DNA of 40,878 nt from Nitrososphaerota archaeon (lineage in GTDB: Archaea; Thermoproteota; Nitrososphaeria; Nitrososphaerales; Nitrosopumilaceae). The stretch is taken from NCBI GenBank assembly GCA_028866655.1, contig JAGWHQ010000014.1:1-40878 (forward strand), in the 5' to 3' direction. Positions 15,587 to 23,141 of this stretch are shown here, one piece after another (positions within the stretch are counted from its first letter, which is position 1; every line of letters starts with the position of its first letter). The notes under the pieces are model-generated. The model saw only the letters and a program-made list of their open reading frames with translations, did not search any database and was not told the DNA's origin. The position numbers and the translations under genes are program-made.

Positions 15587-17917
15587 TTAGACTTTTGATG
15601 AAAAGTAATCTTCTGGTGTGGTAATCTTCTTGGCTGGTCTGAATCGGTAGATGCTGCGATAAATCTTGTAAATTACCCTGTTTTCCTTCAATCTTGGAGC
15701 AATTAATTGCCAAAAGTATCTTGCCTTGATGCTTGCAAATCTTGAATCTCTTACAACAAACACACTGTATGCTGATTTTTCCACAATCTCCATTGTTCTC
15801 GGACTAAACGCCTGCTCTGATTGGTTTCCAGCACCTACAATTACAATCTCAGGATCCTTGTTGAGGTTCTCAAGCAAGTCTTTTGTTATCTCTGAACTTG
15901 TTGGGTATACTCTTTCAACAGGTACCTTTCTCAAATCAAGGTCAAACATTTTTTCATTTATCCTGCTCAAAATGTCTCTTTCATCTTCTGGGGATTCTAC
16001 CACACCGCGTATGATTCGTATCTTACTTCCAATCACATTTGAGAACGCATGTGCAATCTCTAGTCCCAAGTCAGAGTGTCTACCCTTGTCGTATGATACT
16101 ACAATATTTGATAATTCAGCTTCAAACTCTTTTTTGATATTGACTCCTAGTATGTCACATGTTGCAAGCGAGAGAAGCTTTCTGTTATTTTTGAGATCAA
16201 AAAAATCCATTATCAAGAGATTGATTCCCTGCTCTTCTGTTGTTGCCAAAATTGCCTCGGTATTGTCATGTGACAGCCTGACAAGATATCTATGATCTGA
16301 AAAGCCTGGCATGTTTTTCAAGTCGTCAAACGTCTTCATGATGGGCTCTGCAAACCTGTGACCCATTGAAAGCGGAATCTGGAGAGGAATTGTTGCTACA
16401 TTCAAAAGCGAGATCTCACCATCCTTGTCCTTTGCAATTGCAGATGCAATCTTGACTAGCTTTTCAATTGTCTTTTTGTTAAAGACAACCATGATTCTGT
16501 AACTCTTTCTCTCTGAGGGGCCAATGTTTGCAACAAGTGGTGCATAGTGCTCTATCTCTTTTTTTGAAATGTACAACTTGTACACTGAGAACCCAATGAG
16601 TATCCAAATTATTGCAATCACCCAGCTAAGTGGGTTGTATATGAGCAAAAATATCGCAAGTCCTGCCTTGCAAATTATTCCAATTATTGGCATGAGGGGA
16701 AACAGCGGAATCTTGAATCCATAGTCAAGCTTGTGACCATATAGTCTTCTAATGTTAATTCCAGCCCAGTTTACCTGCGTGAATAAAAACAAGAACATGA
16801 CACCGGCCACAAGTGCAATTTGCTCTAATGGCAACCATGATGCCATTATTATCATAATCACACCTGATGCAATTATTGCAAAGTGTGGTGTGTGGTATTT
16901 TTTATGAATGGAACTAAAGATGTATGGTAGATTGTACTGTCTACCCATTGCAAATGATACTCTGCTTGATGAAAATGTTGTTGCACTAAGTGCTGCAATG
17001 CTTGACACCAGTCCTCCTACAAAGACAAGTGTTGTTCCATATGGAATGAGGTATCCTGCAGCCTTTGCAATTCCAACATCTTGGTTGTCACCGATGAACT
17101 GCCATACATCCTTTCCAACCTTTGATGAATCAATTCCTCCCAAGAATACAAATGTAAATACGATATAGAGTGCAGTCACTACTCCAAGTGTGATGAATAT
17201 TGCCTTTGGAATATTCTTTTTTGGATTTTTTACCTCTTCTCCTGCTTGGACAATTATTTCATATCCTTCAAATGCGATAAATGTAATTCCCATTGCTAGG
17301 ATGAATCCAGTCATTCCGTTTGGAACAAAGTGCTGAAAATTTACCGTCCAGTTGTGGTTTACAAAACTCATTGCATAAACTCCAGAAGATATAAGGATGA
17401 TGATTATGACTAGCTGCATCATAGTCAGTCCGTTTCCAATCTTTCCTGTAAGTGAGACTCCACGATAATTTACATATGTGAAAAGTATGATTGATAAAAT
17501 TGCAATAATTTTTTCTAGTGGAATTCCTCCATACTGGGCTGCAACTCCTGCACTAGTCAGTATGCTTCCAAAAAAGTCTCCAATTGATACTGCATACAAA
17601 CTTCCTGCTATCATGTGGGCAAACCATGCTATCCAGCCACTGATGAATGCGTTTGGCCTTGGCAGGCCTTCTTTTACCCATCTATAGCCTCCTCCTGCCT
17701 CTGGAAATGCAGAGCCAAGCTCGGCATATGTCAGGGCAGTAAAGAAACTGATTACTCCGCTTGCAAGAAATACTATCATTAGTGATGGCCCACCTTCGTG
17801 CATTGCAGGGCCCACTAGGTTGAAGATTGCACCTCCAATCATTGCAGCAATTCCAATCATTGTTATGTCAAGCAATGAGAGGCTTCGGACAAGACCTGCA
17901 TGCGAATCGTGCTCCAT
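15587..17917 (-). CDS. APC-family amino-acid permease fused to two universal-stress (USP) domains
   Basis: A 776-residue fusion. Residues 1-455 form a 12-helix APC-superfamily permease with the typical first helix IGIAAMIGGAIFNLVGPAM and a re-entrant glycine motif, plus EGYEIIVQAGEEVKNP in the sixth-helix region. The cytoplasmic tail holds two USP-like alpha/beta domains, about 475-600 and 608-735; the second ends with VIVGAG...SVFVVRDS, resembling the ATP/AMP-binding loop. The tail probably senses nucleotide or stress state and gates transport, by analogy with other APC-USP proteins. Substrate (amino acid or amine) is not predictable. A pair of TTTGCAAA sites lies 54-85 bases upstream of the ATG. 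Confidence 0.92.
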   Translation of the reverse strand: MEHDSHAGLVRSLSLLDITMIGIAAMIGGAIFNLVGPAMHEGGPSLMIVFLASGVISFFTALTYAELGSAFPEAGGGYRWVKEGLPRPNAFISGWIAWFAHMIAGSLYAVSIGDFFGSILTSAGVAAQYGGIPLEKIIAILSIILFTYVNYRGVSLTGKIGNGLTMMQLVIIIILISSGVYAMSFVNHNWTVNFQHFVPNGMTGFILAMGITFIAFEGYEIIVQAGEEVKNPKKNIPKAIFITLGVVTALYIVFTFVFLGGIDSSKVGKDVWQFIGDNQDVGIAKAAGYLIPYGTTLVFVGGLVSSIAALSATTFSSSRVSFAMGRQYNLPYIFSSIHKKYHTPHFAIIASGVIMIIMASWLPLEQIALVAGVMFLFLFTQVNWAGINIRRLYGHKLDYGFKIPLFPLMPIIGIICKAGLAIFLLIYNPLSWVIAIIWILIGFSVYKLYISKKEIEHYAPLVANIGPSERKSYRIMVVFNKKTIEKLVKIASAIAKDKDGEISLLNVATIPLQIPLSMGHRFAEPIMKTFDDLKNMPGFSDHRYLVRLSHDNTEAILATTEEQGINLLIMDFFDLKNNRKLLSLATCDILGVNIKKEFEAELSNIVVSYDKGRHSDLGLEIAHAFSNVIGSKIRIIRGVVESPEDERDILSRINEKMFDLDLRKVPVERVYPTSSEITKDLLENLNKDPEIVIVGAGNQSEQAFSPRTMEIVEKSAYSVFVVRDSRFASIKARYFWQLIAPRLKENRVIYKIYRSIYRFRPAKKITTPEDYFSSKV

Positions 17918-17970
17918 ATGCTATCTAACCGTGAGGATTGGGCGGCAGAATAAATCTCTACTTGTAGATC

Positions 17971-18001
17971 TTTTGCAAATAGGCACAAATATTTTGCAAA
18001 T
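17971..18001. promoter_or_regulatory. Tandem TTTTGCAAAT sites between permease and RNase P RNA genes
   Basis: TTTTGCAAAT occurs at 17971-17980 and 17992-18001. The starts are 21 bases apart, two turns of the helix, and each copy contains the perfect palindrome TTTGCAAA. The pair lies upstream of the divergent APC-USP gene (minus strand) and about 50 bases before the RNase P TATA box, so it could be an operator for either. Confidence 0.45.
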
Positions 18002-18049
18002 GTGCAATAGATGTTGTCTGCTGTATCCCGTTTTTCTTGTTCCCAATCC

Positions 18050-18057
18050 TAAAATAA
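18050..18057 (+). promoter_or_regulatory. TATA box of the RNase P RNA gene
   Basis: TAAAATAA centred about 27 bases before the first base of the predicted RNA (18081). Confidence 0.65.
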
Positions 18058-18080
18058 CTAATCTTGACTTGTTATTCTAT

Positions 18081-18357
18081 GCGAGCCAGTGAACGATCAC
18101 TGCCACGGCAGAGGAAACTCCTCCCTCCTTGCAGCAAGTGTGATCCGGAGACGGATAGTCAGAGATGATTGGCAACAGCACAGAAAAAAATCCTACCTGG
18201 CGTACTATGATGGTAAAGCCTGAGGTTTCCAGCAACGGAATGAAAAATCTGTCCCACGCGGAGAAAGGCCAAATCAAACAATAAGCGCTGCACTTTGTTT
18301 AGGTAGGCCGCATAGCGAAATATCGTGAAAACAGAAGGAGGGTTACGGCTGGCACGC
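18081..18357 (+). ncRNA. rnpB: RNase P RNA (archaeal type A)
   Basis: A 277-base structured RNA that fills most of the gap between two minus-strand genes. The ends pair as helix P1: GCGAGCCAG (18081-18089) with CTGGCACGC (18349-18357), one A-A mismatch. The universal core is present: GAGGAAACTCCTCC (from 18111), then GGCAACAGCACAGAAAAA in the specificity domain, AAAGGCCAAATC, and the closing ACAGAAGGAGGGTTA (from about 18331), whose GGAGG pairs with CCTCC to form P4. RNase P removes the 5' leader of pre-tRNAs; the RNA is catalytic and works with archaeal proteins. A TATA box and a following T-tract delimit the gene. Confidence 0.94.
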
Positions 18358-18358
18358 A

Positions 18359-18367
18359 TTTTTTTTA
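18359..18367 (+). terminator. T-tract after RNase P RNA
   Basis: A run of T residues directly after the P1 helix, followed by further A/T-rich DNA. It can stop RNase P transcription on the plus strand; the A/T-rich bases up to 18386 may also serve the convergent gene ending at 18387. Confidence 0.55.
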
Positions 18368-18386
18368 AAATACTTTAAAATAATTT

Positions 18387-19538
18387 TTATTTCTTTTCTT
18401 CGTCGAATTTATCTGCCCAGTGCTTTCTTTCTTCATATTGGAATGTTGGTGCTGGGCTATTGTCTACTCCACGCTTTGCTGCATCTTTCATCTTCTTGTT
18501 GCTCCACAAGAAGATTCCTACTGCAATGATTCCTGCAAATCCTGCCATTGCATAAATTGTCATAGTTGAAAGACCTTGTGCTGTTGCGGTACCTGTGTTT
18601 GTAGATGCACCAGTAGTTGTTGAAATTGCTGGGTCGCCTTGGACTTCTAATCCGTTTGCATGTCCGTCTGCATCAAGTGTACCAGAACTTGCTCTTTCAA
18701 CCATTGTCAAGTGATATTTAGAATCTGCTGTAAAATCTACTTCTGTATCAACTGGCTTTAATGATCCTTGGTATAGGTCACTCTGTCCATATGCAAATGA
18801 TGTAACTGCTACCTTTTGTCCGCTGTATCCTAGGCCTGCTGCATCACTAAGTGTGTATGCTGGGTCAAAAAGAGTATTCCACTTTTCAATTGGATAATTT
18901 ACCAGAGGACTTGCATCTAGTATGCTTGTACTAAGTGGTGCCTCTGCTGCTGTTCCTTTCAATAGACTGTAAACATCTGGCAATTGGCTCTGGATTATTC
19001 CCATTGGTGAGTTGATGTCAACGTTTCCAAGGTTGCCCATTGAGACAACTGCTGGACCTGTCATGCTAAATCCCATCCATGATATGTCAAATACGGTGGG
19101 TGTGTCTCCATTGCTCTTGTATAAGAGATATCCTGTAAGTGTTGGAGTTAGTACTACTTTGTAATCAATGGTAGCGCCTTGATCGTCACCATTTACTTGA
19201 ACTTGATAATCTACTCTTAAATCTGAAAATGTTGCTGTTGTCTTTCTCTGTGTTGCAAGTACTGTGTTTATTGCTTCCATGAGTGATTTGATACTTGTAT
19301 TGTTTGATGCGGTACCAGAGAATGTGTATGTAGTATTTTTGCCATTTAGAAGATCTTTTAGTTTTCCTCCACCAGAATAATCAAATGCAACGTTTTTTGT
19401 AAACTTGAATTCTGGTGTAATTGGGGTTCCAGCAATTGGCAAGTATGCATTAAAATCAGTTGTTGCCAAGATCGGAGAAACTGTTCCTACTACTATTAGA
19501 CTCAAGACGGCTGATGCTAAAAGAAGTCTCTTAGTCAC
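18387..19538 (-). CDS. Exported, membrane-anchored protein of unknown function
   Basis: A 383-residue protein. A signal peptide covers about 1-25, a large beta-rich extracellular part 26-325 has few charged runs and several N-x-S/T sequons, a Thr/Ser/Gly linker (about 305-325) follows, and one membrane helix (about 330-348) leads to a charged cytoplasmic tail ending in repeated Glu/Lys. I do not recognise a named domain; the arrangement is typical of surface proteins displayed on the archaeal envelope. The start is GTG at 19538, supported by GATTTATTAC about 28 bases upstream. The gene is convergent with the RNase P RNA. Confidence 0.82.
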   Translation of the reverse strand: MTKRLLLASAVLSLIVVGTVSPILATTDFNAYLPIAGTPITPEFKFTKNVAFDYSGGGKLKDLLNGKNTTYTFSGTASNNTSIKSLMEAINTVLATQRKTTATFSDLRVDYQVQVNGDDQGATIDYKVVLTPTLTGYLLYKSNGDTPTVFDISWMGFSMTGPAVVSMGNLGNVDINSPMGIIQSQLPDVYSLLKGTAAEAPLSTSILDASPLVNYPIEKWNTLFDPAYTLSDAAGLGYSGQKVAVTSFAYGQSDLYQGSLKPVDTEVDFTADSKYHLTMVERASSGTLDADGHANGLEVQGDPAISTTTGASTNTGTATAQGLSTMTIYAMAGFAGIIAVGIFLWSNKKMKDAAKRGVDNSPAPTFQYEERKHWADKFDEEKK

Positions 19539-19657
19539 GAATCAGAATTTTCTTCATGATAGTAATAAATCTTAGCATTAATTTTGAAACTTTAATTTTT
19601 TCGTCATGTATTGGCAAGAGTAATATTTAGTTGGTGTTGATTACTAATTTCACGGGG

Positions 19658-20587
19658 ATGGGAAACATGATTACAATTTTAGCAGGTGGAACTGGTTCTG
19701 TAAAACTGGTAAGAGGAATAGCAACTCAAACTCGAGATATTTCTGTAATATCAAATGTTGGCGATAATTATTGGTTGTACGGGTTGTACATCTGTCCTGA
19801 CATTGATACAATTCTTTACGGACTGGCAGATGTTTTAGACACTGACAAGGGATGGGGAATTAAAAAAGACACTTATGGATTTTTACGTCAAATGGAGATG
19901 CTAGGAGAAGAGACCTGGTTTAACATCGGTGACAGGGATGCTGCAATTCACCTCTTGAGAACAAACATGCTCAAAAATGGCAAGAACTTGTCTGATATTA
20001 CCGAATGGATGTGCCAGAAATTTGCAATTGATACAAAAATTATTCCAGTTACTGATAACAGCGTTGAGACAAGAATTGTGACTACCAAGGGAGACTTGCA
20101 TCTGCAAGAATACTGGGTAAAACATAAAGGACAAGACAAGGTTGACGGGATAAAATACATCGGAGCGGACAAGGCACGAGCAAATCCTGCAGCAGTAAAT
20201 GCAATACATGATGCTAAACTAGTAATAATTGCACCAGGAAATCCATTGACTAGCATTGGACCAATTTTATCCATCAAGGGAATTAGAAAGGAATTGTCCA
20301 AGTCCAAGAAAAAAGTTGTAGTTGTCAGTCCATTAATTGGAAACGCTGCAATCAGCGGTCCTGCAACAAAATACATGGAAGCAGCTGGAATGGAAGTCTC
20401 AGTTTATGGCCTTGCAAAAATGTATTCTGAAGTTGCATCACACATGGTAATTGATTCTTCAGATAGATTGCTTACAAGAAAGATTGAAAACTTGGACATG
20501 AAAGTTTACGAAACCAAGATAAGAATGAAAGACAAAAAAGACGAAGAAGCCTTGGCGTCATTTATTCTAAAACAAGTACATGTCTAA
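19658..20587 (+). CDS. cofD: 2-phospho-L-lactate transferase (F420 biosynthesis)
   Basis: CofD joins the activated phospholactyl (or phosphoenolpyruvyl) group to the deazaflavin Fo, giving the coenzyme F420 core. The family opening ITILAGGTGSVKLVRG is at the N-terminus, followed by NVGDN and the aspartates of PDIDTILYGLAD, and IAPGNPLTSIGPIL in the second half, all part of the Fo/GDP pocket. Family members begin within a few residues of ITILAGG, so ATG 19658 or 19667 is preferred over the TTG at 19631 that opens the frame; TAATATTTAG at 19621-19630 is a candidate TATA box. The 3' end overlaps cofC by eight bases, so the pair is an operon. Confidence 0.94.
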   Translation: MGNMITILAGGTGSVKLVRGIATQTRDISVISNVGDNYWLYGLYICPDIDTILYGLADVLDTDKGWGIKKDTYGFLRQMEMLGEETWFNIGDRDAAIHLLRTNMLKNGKNLSDITEWMCQKFAIDTKIIPVTDNSVETRIVTTKGDLHLQEYWVKHKGQDKVDGIKYIGADKARANPAAVNAIHDAKLVIIAPGNPLTSIGPILSIKGIRKELSKSKKKVVVVSPLIGNAAISGPATKYMEAAGMEVSVYGLAKMYSEVASHMVIDSSDRLLTRKIENLDMKVYETKIRMKDKKDEEALASFILKQVHV

Positions 20588-21218
20588 TTCGCGCATTGGC
20601 GCAATAATTCCTGTCAAAACTTTTTCTCGAGCCAAGACTCGTCTTGGGTTATCCCCTGACAAGACTGGACAAATTTGCAAACTAATGCTCGAGTCTGTTT
20701 TAGATTCTGTAACAAAATCTGATGTCATAGAAAAAACAGTTCTTGTAAGCAAAGACGAACATGCCCTTGATATTGGAAAAAAATTTGGAGCAGTTGGAAT
20801 CTATGACGAGTCTGAACAGGGGGTAAACAGTGCAGTCTTGCTTGCAGACAAGTACTTTGCAAAGGAGGGATTTGCAGGAACAATGGTGTTCCCACAGGAT
20901 ATTCCATTGATACAGTCTGATGATATTCGTACGTTATACAATATGAGAACATCTGACAGGTGCGTGCTTGTGGTACCGTCTCGAAAATTTGATGGCACAA
21001 ATGCCTTGTTTCGAGCTCCGCTTGGTGTCATGGAGACTCATTATGATGAGGATAGCTACAAGATACATCTGAGCACTGCAGAGAAGCGAAATGCAAGCTC
21101 GTCACTCGTGTTGATTCGAAGAATGATGCTTGACATTGATGACCAGTCTGACTTGAAGTTCATCTTGTCATTTTCTGATAGTGCCATAGCAAACTCGCTC
21201 AGAAAAGTTCTAGGCTAG
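20580..21218 (+). CDS. cofC: 2-phospho-L-lactate guanylyltransferase (F420 biosynthesis)
   Basis: A 212-residue nucleotidyltransferase that activates 2-phospholactate (or phosphoenolpyruvate) with GTP for CofD. The GT-A-like fold is shown by the opening IIPVKTFSRAKTRLG (residues 9-23), the metal motif FPQDIPLI (about 103-110, Asp in the DxD-like position) and RKFDGTNALF near 134-143, which binds the guanine nucleotide. It overlaps the cofD stop by eight bases and shares its transcript. Its stop overlaps the stop of the convergent CPBP gene by four bases. Confidence 0.94.
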   Translation: MSNSRIGAIIPVKTFSRAKTRLGLSPDKTGQICKLMLESVLDSVTKSDVIEKTVLVSKDEHALDIGKKFGAVGIYDESEQGVNSAVLLADKYFAKEGFAGTMVFPQDIPLIQSDDIRTLYNMRTSDRCVLVVPSRKFDGTNALFRAPLGVMETHYDEDSYKIHLSTAEKRNASSSLVLIRRMMLDIDDQSDLKFILSFSDSAIANSLRKVLG

Positions 21219-22216
21219 AGACTGGATTGAATTGTTTTTGCTTCAATGCGCTCTAGGATCTTGATTGCCAGTGCAAATAATCCTGTTGTGACAAGTATTA
21301 CTTCAACAGTATTTGAAAATGGATTTGATGAATCATTTATTGTTGAACTCTGACTAAGATTTGAGAGAAAGAACAAATATGAAAACAAGAAATAGTTTGT
21401 TGCCCAGTGGACAAGAATTGCTGGTGCAAGACCATATCTTACATAGACCCAACCAATTATTATTCCAGCCACTGCAGCTTGTGTTACTTTTCCAGGACTC
21501 CATGGTGTACCTGAAATGATGTGTGCCACGCCAAAAAGCAGACCGATTGTTATAATCAGTATCATTGGTTTTCTGTAATCTGAAATTTCAAGATATTTTG
21601 CTGGTCTCCACAACGACTTGATCAGCATCCTCCATGATGGAATATGTGAATACATTAGAAATAACGGTACACCGATTAAAAGAACTCGAAATCCTGCCTC
21701 TTCTGTCAGTGGAGATATGCCAAGCTGAAAGAACCGTACCAAGTCATTGCTTGAAGTGGGGGCATCCATTGTTACTCCAAATCTTTGCTGTACTGCATCA
21801 ATTGTTACAGAGGATAAAATCAAGATTGAAAACCATGCAATCATGTTTACCATGGAGTTTCCATGGAATCTTTTTACCTCTCGTGACATCATGCTAGAAA
21901 GCGTTTTGAGAAGCGAGTTCTCTGGGCCAAAATATGATATTGTAAAGAGGATCAAAAATATTGTCCATGTTATAACAAATGCATCGCCCATCTCAAAAGT
22001 AACTGGAATCTTGTAACCAATATCTCCCAAAAACATGTCCAGTCCATTGATTGGATATTGATAGTTTAGCTCTTTTCCAATATCGGAATTGTACATGACA
22101 TACAATCCAATTGGAAATGACAATATCATCACGCCAAATACTACAGATAATAATCCGGAATAAGGTATCAGAAGAGCTTTAATGATTCGATCTAACTTTT
22201 CTAGATTTGATATCAA
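21215..22216 (-). CDS. CPBP-family intramembrane metalloprotease
   Basis: A 333-residue membrane protein with about eight helices. The three motifs of the CPBP (Abi/CAAX protease-like) family are intact: EEAGFR, matching EExxxR, then FGVAH, matching FxxxH, and HWATNY near the C-terminus. The paired glutamates and histidines should bind the catalytic metal or activate water inside the membrane. Archaeal members cleave unknown substrates; prenylated CAAX proteins are not expected here. The gene starts with TTG overlapping the TGA stop of the eIF1 gene (TTGA), so it is translated by coupling from that gene. Confidence 0.9.
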   Translation of the reverse strand: MISNLEKLDRIIKALLIPYSGLLSVVFGVMILSFPIGLYVMYNSDIGKELNYQYPINGLDMFLGDIGYKIPVTFEMGDAFVITWTIFLILFTISYFGPENSLLKTLSSMMSREVKRFHGNSMVNMIAWFSILILSSVTIDAVQQRFGVTMDAPTSSNDLVRFFQLGISPLTEEAGFRVLLIGVPLFLMYSHIPSWRMLIKSLWRPAKYLEISDYRKPMILIITIGLLFGVAHIISGTPWSPGKVTQAAVAGIIIGWVYVRYGLAPAILVHWATNYFLFSYLFFLSNLSQSSTINDSSNPFSNTVEVILVTTGLFALAIKILERIEAKTIQSSL

Positions 22217-22521
22217 TGGACTTCGATACTTGCTTCTGGAAATCCCAGCTTAACAAGCGTTGTCTTGATAGTATCTCGGTGGTCTCCTTGGAGAAATATG
22301 TAACCATCTTTTACAGTTCCACCGCAAGCATAACGAGCCTTTAATTCTTTTACAACTTTTCCTAAATCGTTCATCTTTGGATTTACTCCTTCAATCATTG
22401 TTCCTTTCTTTTTAAAACGTCTCTCTTCAATTCTAACAACAATCTGTGTTTGATCTTTTTCTAGTTCGCCACAGGCGCATAAGTCATTAGGAAGTCCGCA
22501 AGTGTTGCAGATTACCGCCAT
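22213..22521 (-). CDS. Translation initiation factor aIF1 (SUI1/eIF1 family)
   Basis: A 102-residue SUI1-domain protein that binds the small ribosomal subunit and enforces correct start-codon choice. The N-terminus carries a zinc-knuckle-like CNTC...CAC cluster (residues 5-17), then the SUI1 fold with RRFKKKGTMIEG, LGKVVKELKARYACGGTVKDGYIFLQGDH and the closing LVKLGFPEASIEVH. A TTG two codons upstream is in frame, but a TTAATAG element 26 bases before the ATG at 22521 supports the ATG. It is first in a unit with the CPBP protease. Confidence 0.94.
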   Translation of the reverse strand: MAVICNTCGLPNDLCACGELEKDQTQIVVRIEERRFKKKGTMIEGVNPKMNDLGKVVKELKARYACGGTVKDGYIFLQGDHRDTIKTTLVKLGFPEASIEVH

Positions 22522-22602
22522 TCGCAATAAAAAGTCGAGATCCTACTATTAAGCCTTGTTTATCAGCTCATGTTTTTTTATTTGATTGTACCCATTATCT
22601 TT

Positions 22603-22932
22603 GTGTCAAAAGATCTAACAAAGAAAGCAGTTGAGCTTTTGCTAAGTGGTGCCACACTGCTAAGTGATCCATGTCCCTACTGCAAGGGTGTGCGAGTGAT
22701 GAAAGATGGTAATGCGTTGTGTGTCAGCTGTGGCAAACAAGGCGAAGATCTAGTTGAGCACATCCAGGTAAAACTGGAAAAATCTGGAAATCCAACAATT
22801 GACAACTTGGAGAAAAAATTGCTAGATCTAACAATACAGCTCTCGATGGAAAAAGATCTTGAAAGACAAAAACAGATCCTAGAGACCATGGATGCAATAA
22901 TTGCGATCAAGGAAAAACTTGGAGCGCTTTAG
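22603..22932 (+). CDS. UPF0148 / Sjogren-scleroderma autoantigen 1-like zinc protein
   Basis: A 109-residue protein with a zinc ribbon, Cys24-x2-Cys27 and Cys40-x2-Cys43, after a helix that includes LLLSGATLLSDPCPYC, the signature of the archaeal UPF0148 family. The C-terminal half is a predicted coiled helix rich in Lys, Glu and Leu (about 55-105). Function in archaea is unknown. The frame is open from an ATG at 22570, but family members begin near VSKDLTKKAVELL, and a TTTTTATTTG element sits about 23 bases before a GTG at 22603, so I start there. Confidence 0.85.
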   Translation: MSKDLTKKAVELLLSGATLLSDPCPYCKGVRVMKDGNALCVSCGKQGEDLVEHIQVKLEKSGNPTIDNLEKKLLDLTIQLSMEKDLERQKQILETMDAIIAIKEKLGAL

Positions 22933-22976
22933 GCACAAAAAGGTATTTATGTAAAGATCCTTAAAACAGGGTTAGT

Positions 22977-23141
22977 ATGAGCAGCAAAAAATCTGCACCA
23001 CTGCCCGCATCAAGCGCAGGACTGCTAAGATTCTTCGAGGATGAGACTAAGGGATACAAGTTGAAACCAGAGGTGGTAGTAGCAATACCAGCATCTTTGA
23101 TTGGGATTTCGTGGATTCTCAAGTTCTTCTTCTCGCCATGA
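22977..23141 (+). CDS. Preprotein translocase subunit Sec61 beta (SecG-like)
   Basis: A 54-residue tail-anchored protein: a polar N-terminus with SAPLPASSAGLLRFFEDE, the conserved glycine/phenylalanine segment, then KLKPEVVV and a single C-terminal membrane helix (about 33-52). This is the archaeal Sec61 beta pattern; the subunit is part of the SecYE-beta protein-conducting channel. A GGTATTTATG box lies about 30 bases before the ATG. Its TGA overlaps the ATG of the DUF2070 gene (ATGA), so the two proteins are made together. Confidence 0.9.
   Translation: MSSKKSAPLPASSAGLLRFFEDETKGYKLKPEVVVAIPASLIGISWILKFFFSP

Noticed and set aside
18077-18359. Two 66-codon minus-strand ORFs
   Set aside because: They lie on the complement of the RNase P RNA; no protein-like pattern.
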